A DNA stretch of 64,000 nucleotides from Helicobacter suis HS1 (GTDB lineage: Bacteria; Campylobacterota; Campylobacteria; Campylobacterales; Helicobacteraceae): NCBI RefSeq assembly GCF_026000295.1, contig NZ_AP026769.1:868001-932000 (forward strand), given 5' to 3'. This document shows, piece by piece, positions 61,271-64,000 of the stretch (position 1 is the stretch's first letter; every line of letters starts with the position of its first letter). The translations under genes were made by a program, and so were the position numbers. Under the pieces are notes generated by a model, which was given only the letters and a program-made list of their open reading frames with translations, ran no database searches and was not told the DNA's origin.

Positions 61271-61341
61271 CTTAGCGCTCAAGCCTTGATGATCCTCTCA
61301 ATCCCCTAGTTCTCTATGGGGAGTATGTCAAAAGGATATAC

Positions 61342-61824
61342 ATGGGTCTAGGTGATTTAAATTTAAGCGATGCGGCTCTTTTAGAGATGTTTAATACCTA
61401 TAATGGGTGTGGAAAACGGCATGCAAAAGGGCATGTCTTTTCTCCGCATAATGTGCAAGACTATCTCAAGGCTTTTTCCTTGTATAAACAAATTATCTTA
61501 GGGGATTGGCGTAACGGGCAGGTTTTTTACCGCTTAGCGCAGATGTATGAAAGAGGGCAGGGGGTGGCTCAAGATGAGCAAAAGGCTTTATCTTGTTATG
61601 AGGGGATTATTCAAGTGGCTTTTAAAACCCAGTGGATTTATATCCATGCGCTTAATAAATTAATTGGGGCTTATGAAATGGGAAATGGGGTGGCTAAGGA
61701 TATGCAAAAAGTGTTGCATTATCAAAATAAACTCAAAGAGGCTAAGTTAGAGATTACTAAGGCTTATTTGCACCTTTATCTTAAAAAAACTCTCTCTAAA
61801 ACGGGGAGAAGACTTTCCCTTTAA
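61342..61824 (+). CDS. cytoplasmic Sel1-repeat protein
   Basis: 160 aa, no signal peptide. N-terminal LSDAALLEMFNTYNGCG, then Sel1-type units with YRLAQMYERGQGVAQDEQKAL and IGAYEMGNGVAKDMQKVLHY. It shares its plan and N-terminal motif with the next gene (LSDDALLDLFNQYNGDQ), so the two are diverged tandem paralogues 12 nt apart. A protein-interaction role is inferred. Confidence 0.75.
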   Translation: MGLGDLNLSDAALLEMFNTYNGCGKRHAKGHVFSPHNVQDYLKAFSLYKQIILGDWRNGQVFYRLAQMYERGQGVAQDEQKALSCYEGIIQVAFKTQWIYIHALNKLIGAYEMGNGVAKDMQKVLHYQNKLKEAKLEITKAYLHLYLKKTLSKTGRRLSL

Positions 61825-61842
61825 ACTAAAATAAGGATGGCC

Positions 61843-62178
61843 ATGTTAGAGAATTTACCTAATTTACCCGTTCAACTAAGCGATGATGCTTTGCTAGATT
61901 TATTCAACCAGTACAACGGCGATCAACAGGGTGCGCCTCATATGGTACAAGCCTATTTGCAAGCCTTTGCTTACTTCCGTTGCATTGCTCTTAATGAAAA
62001 CGACTTTGGCTATGAATTTTACGCTTTGGGGGAAATGTATGAAACAGGACTAGGAGTACCCCTAGATTTAGAGAAGGCTAAGAATCTCTATACAGAGGCA
62101 ATCAAGCGCTACCAGACCTATGAAGGTGATAGCAAAAAACACACAGAGGCTATGCAGATTTTAGAAAAATGGCTCTAA
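61843..62178 (+). CDS. short Sel1-repeat paralogue
   Basis: 111 aa starting MLENLPNLPVQLSDDALLDLF; one Sel1 unit (YALGEMYETGLGVPLDLEKAK). Paralogue of the preceding gene. An AAGGATGG site precedes the ATG; an earlier in-frame ATG gives two more residues. Confidence 0.72.
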   Translation: MLENLPNLPVQLSDDALLDLFNQYNGDQQGAPHMVQAYLQAFAYFRCIALNENDFGYEFYALGEMYETGLGVPLDLEKAKNLYTEAIKRYQTYEGDSKKHTEAMQILEKWL

Positions 62179-62187
62179 ACTTCCGCG

Positions 62188-62559
62188 CTAAATGTCCATA
62201 TCAAAACCAGAATCAGACCCTGTATCGTAATGGCGCCAAGGCTTATTAGTTACGCGAGAAGAATCATCGCCTTTGATTTGGCGGTTATGGCTTTGCCTGT
62301 GGGTGTTGAGCGGATTATGGTAGGAATTACAAGAATGGGCTTGTTTGTAAGGATGTGTATCAGCTAGATTTGTAGATAAAGCCCCTCCTGTAAGAGGTAA
62401 ACGCACTTTAACAGGCTCTTTAGAAAGCCGTTGCAATACAGATGCCCATGGCACACTCTTTGCTTTTGGAAGAACAGAGATTACAACCCCAAAAGGGGCG
62501 ACTGCGTCTTGGAATTTTTGGAAGTCCTCTTGTTTTAGATGATAAACTAGTAAATCCAT
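62188..62559 (-). CDS. hypothetical protein, polar C-terminus
   Basis: 123 aa, convergent with the Sel1 genes. The N-terminal half (LVYHLKQEDFQKFQDAVAPFG, VVISVLPKAK) looks folded; residues 65-123 are rich in His, Asn, Ser and Asp (RQSHNRQIKGDDSSRV) and probably disordered. An AAGGAG site precedes the ATG. Not recognised. Confidence 0.5.
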   Translation of the reverse strand: MDLLVYHLKQEDFQKFQDAVAPFGVVISVLPKAKSVPWASVLQRLSKEPVKVRLPLTGGALSTNLADTHPYKQAHSCNSYHNPLNTHRQSHNRQIKGDDSSRVTNKPWRHYDTGSDSGFDMDI

Positions 62560-62618
62560 GTTTAACTCCTTATTTGAGTTAGCCCTATCCTACTGCTTTA
62601 AAAACAACCAACGGGCAA

Positions 62619-63494
62619 TCAGCGTTTTAAGGCGTGGTATTTTTCTAATAAAAATAAGGGATGATAGCCCATCTTTGCCTGCCTCAAGCCTTCAATGCCT
62701 AAATCCTCCTCGCGGTTTACCAATTCGCAATCTGCAAAGGCATTTTTGAGCAGTTGTTGGTTAATCATCTGATAAGCTCCGCGTATTTCTGGGTCTGCCT
62801 TTTCAATGTGAATCACCGCTACTTTTTCTTGGATTTTCTCCCCAAAACTAAAGCTCGCCACACGCTCCCCTAGAAAAATTACCCCCCCCTGCAAATGTAA
62901 CCGCTCATAAACTGCTAGAACCTCTAAAATCCCCTGATATTCATGTTCTAACCCCATATCACTAGAATCATCTAAAGCATGCCAGCTTTGTAAAGCCTCT
63001 TTAACTTGGGGGATATTGTTAGTTAAAAGAGGTTTGTAGGTAAAATGCGGGTAGGTTTTTAAAAAGGCGTTGAGGTGGTTTTTCTTTTTGTGGAATTTTT
63101 TACCCTGCAGGATAATAAGCTCCGGTACGCTATAGATATAATCAAAACGATCGCGCTGTGCTTGAAAATCAAAAACCCCGGGGAAAAAGCATTCTAATTC
63201 CTGCTTGTGTTTTTCTTGTAAAGCCCGTATCTCTAGCGCCTCCTCTGTATGGAGTAACTCCTCAAGCACCGCCCTTTTATCGCCCGCTCCAATGGGGTAG
63301 AAATAAAAGGGTTTTTCTTGGGGATATTGCGTGCGAATCAGTAAACAACCATGCGCCATGCAAAGGCTAATTTCTCGAGCCAAGCGCCACAAATAAAGAT
63401 TGGTAAAATTCACATCGGCGATCAAAAAATCATCTTGCTTTAAAAAGGCATCTACTACGCTTTTATCCTCTAAGCAAATGGGTTTAAAGTGCAA
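62619..63494 (-). CDS. DUF2156 / LPG-synthase-C-like acyltransferase-fold protein
   Basis: 291 aa. FLIADVNFTNLYLWR, CLLIRTQYPQEKPFYFYPIG, the FDYIYSVPELIILQGKKFHK then KKNHLNAFLKTYPHF motif and a C-terminal GNAT-like half (GVIFLGERVASFSFGEKI, HIEKADPEIRGAYQMIN) are those of the DUF2156 group related to the C-terminal domain of phosphatidylglycerol lysyltransferase. A tRNA-dependent aminoacyl transfer role is possible but unproven. The start overlaps the upstream gene by 11 nt. Confidence 0.75.
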   Translation of the reverse strand: MHFKPICLEDKSVVDAFLKQDDFLIADVNFTNLYLWRLAREISLCMAHGCLLIRTQYPQEKPFYFYPIGAGDKRAVLEELLHTEEALEIRALQEKHKQELECFFPGVFDFQAQRDRFDYIYSVPELIILQGKKFHKKKNHLNAFLKTYPHFTYKPLLTNNIPQVKEALQSWHALDDSSDMGLEHEYQGILEVLAVYERLHLQGGVIFLGERVASFSFGEKIQEKVAVIHIEKADPEIRGAYQMINQQLLKNAFADCELVNREEDLGIEGLRQAKMGYHPLFLLEKYHALKR

Positions 63495-64000
63495 GTTCTC
63501 TCCGTGTACTAGAATAATTACCCAGTAAAATAGGCGTGGGTGTGGGCAAATTTTGCAAAGCCAAAGCGTTTATCTCTACTAAAACCCCCTCTTTTGTGGC
63601 TAGAAATTCAAAAACCTCCAAAGTCTCTAAAAAGGGCTGGATTTGCTCTTTTTGGCTAGCAAACCATAGCGCGCACCGGCTAGGATCAGAAGAAGGATTA
63701 GAAAAATCCCCTCTTCCAAGCACAAAATACCAACGCTGGTTTAAAATAAAGCTATGCACAATTTTAAGGCGCTGGTAAATCAACTCTGTAACAAGTTCTC
63801 CTAAAGTCTCTTTTTCTAGCGCATAAAAACCAAAATCCACCCTGCGCGCCTCTATAGCTTTAAAAAGCTCCTCCGGATTTAACTTTAAAACTTGAGCGCG
63901 CCTGCCAAAAACCATGCGCGCATCGTCTACAAGCCCGCTTAAACCTATTTTTTCTACACTAATAAGGCTTCTGGAGACCCCTAAAATTTCAGTATAAATA
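63484..64000 (-). CDS. partial protein, possible solute-binding fold
   Basis: The frame is open to the window edge (IYTEILGVSRSLISVEKIG…), so the start lies beyond it. RRVDFGFYALEKETLGELV and IVHSFILNQRWYFVLGRGD resemble the lobe junction of bacterial extracellular solute-binding (SBP_bac_3-like) domains, which also occur in sensor kinases. Only about 170 residues are visible, so the assignment is tentative. Coupled to the DUF2156 gene by an 11-nt overlap. Confidence 0.4.
   Translation of the reverse strand, partial: IYTEILGVSRSLISVEKIGLSGLVDDARMVFGRRAQVLKLNPEELFKAIEARRVDFGFYALEKETLGELVTELIYQRLKIVHSFILNQRWYFVLGRGDFSNPSSDPSRCALWFASQKEQIQPFLETLEVFEFLATKEGVLVEINALALQNLPTPTPILLGNYSSTRRELAL

Larger units (their letters stand above)
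60858..61341 (+). other. 484-nt gene-free stretch: IS605/TnpB relic plus repeat element
   Basis: Holds no convincing gene. It contains the relic at 60865-61125 and intergenic-repeat copy 2 at 61158-61270, followed by about 70 nt with a GGATATAC ribosome-binding-like site before the Sel1 gene. Confidence 0.7.

Overview
The window looks like a gastric, non-pylori Helicobacter (the H. felis / heilmannii / suis / bizzozeronii type). It is AT-rich with Campylobacterota codon use. It carries several Hop-like outer-membrane proteins with the Helicobacter C-terminal signature, Sel1-repeat proteins, futalosine-pathway menaquinone genes, a NIT-domain chemoreceptor and many restriction-modification (RM) genes.

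Layout. 0-9.7 kb: end of a Dam-like methylase, aroK-eno, a broken Hop gene, a COG3014-like lipoprotein, a Mop/TOBE molybdate-binding protein, then the fatty-acid block accA-fabF-acpP-(26-aa peptide)-fabG-rpsU. 9.8-15.7 kb: tRNA-Arg, gdhA, prfB, rplY-pth-lptG, trpA, gatC. 15.8-20.75 kb: a tightly overlapping five-gene operon with the enzyme set for UDP-2,3-diacetamido-mannuronic acid (WbpI, WbpB, WbpD, WbpE and WbpA types). 20.7-24.5 kb: a TonB-dependent receptor and an intact Hop protein. 24.7-30.7 kb: a type I RM locus hsdM-hsdS-hsdR, heavily scrambled. 30.9-34.6 kb: kdsC-like phosphatase, a frameshifted LRAT-like gene, ppsA. 34.7-42.6 kb: accessory island with a DUF262/DUF1524 (GmrSD-like) protein, a PBECR2-type nuclease-fold remnant, a tyrosine recombinase and a BcgI-like RM system. 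42.7-44.8 kb: chemoreceptor. 45.9-55.1 kb: tRNA-Val, lspA (broken), glmM, rpsT-prfA-fabD, DUF386, DUF2147, asd-hisS, a Sel1 protein, YceI. 55.1-64 kb: a HinfI-like methylase (broken), a Hop gene, mqnD, an alpha/beta hydrolase, an IS605/TnpB relic, Sel1 proteins, a DUF2156 protein and a partial gene at the edge.

The dominant oddity is structural. About twenty segments of 17 to about 690 nt are near-identical direct copies of sequence lying 2.57-2.66 kb further downstream. They overwrite the local gene rather than insert into it: where the native text resumes, it is still in register. The offset falls almost linearly across the window, from 2658 to 2568 (about 1.7 nt per kb). Copies interrupt normally essential genes (accA, gatC, lspA). 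Several other genes carry single-base homopolymer frameshifts. I read this as an assembly, gap-filling or coordinate-patching artefact on homopolymer-undercalled sequence rather than biology. It must be resolved before any pseudogene or chimeric protein here is believed. Two further duplications do not fit that register: a 619-bp chemoreceptor 5' segment at 4,504 bp and a hisS 5' segment at 14.6 kb.

The genuine biology of most interest is the diacetamido-mannuronate operon, the dense set of defence genes, the PBECR2/recombinase remnant, the relic with TnpB-type end hairpins and guide-RNA-like scaffold, a diverged duplicated intergenic element, and a candidate small RNA between the two genes of the BcgI-like system.
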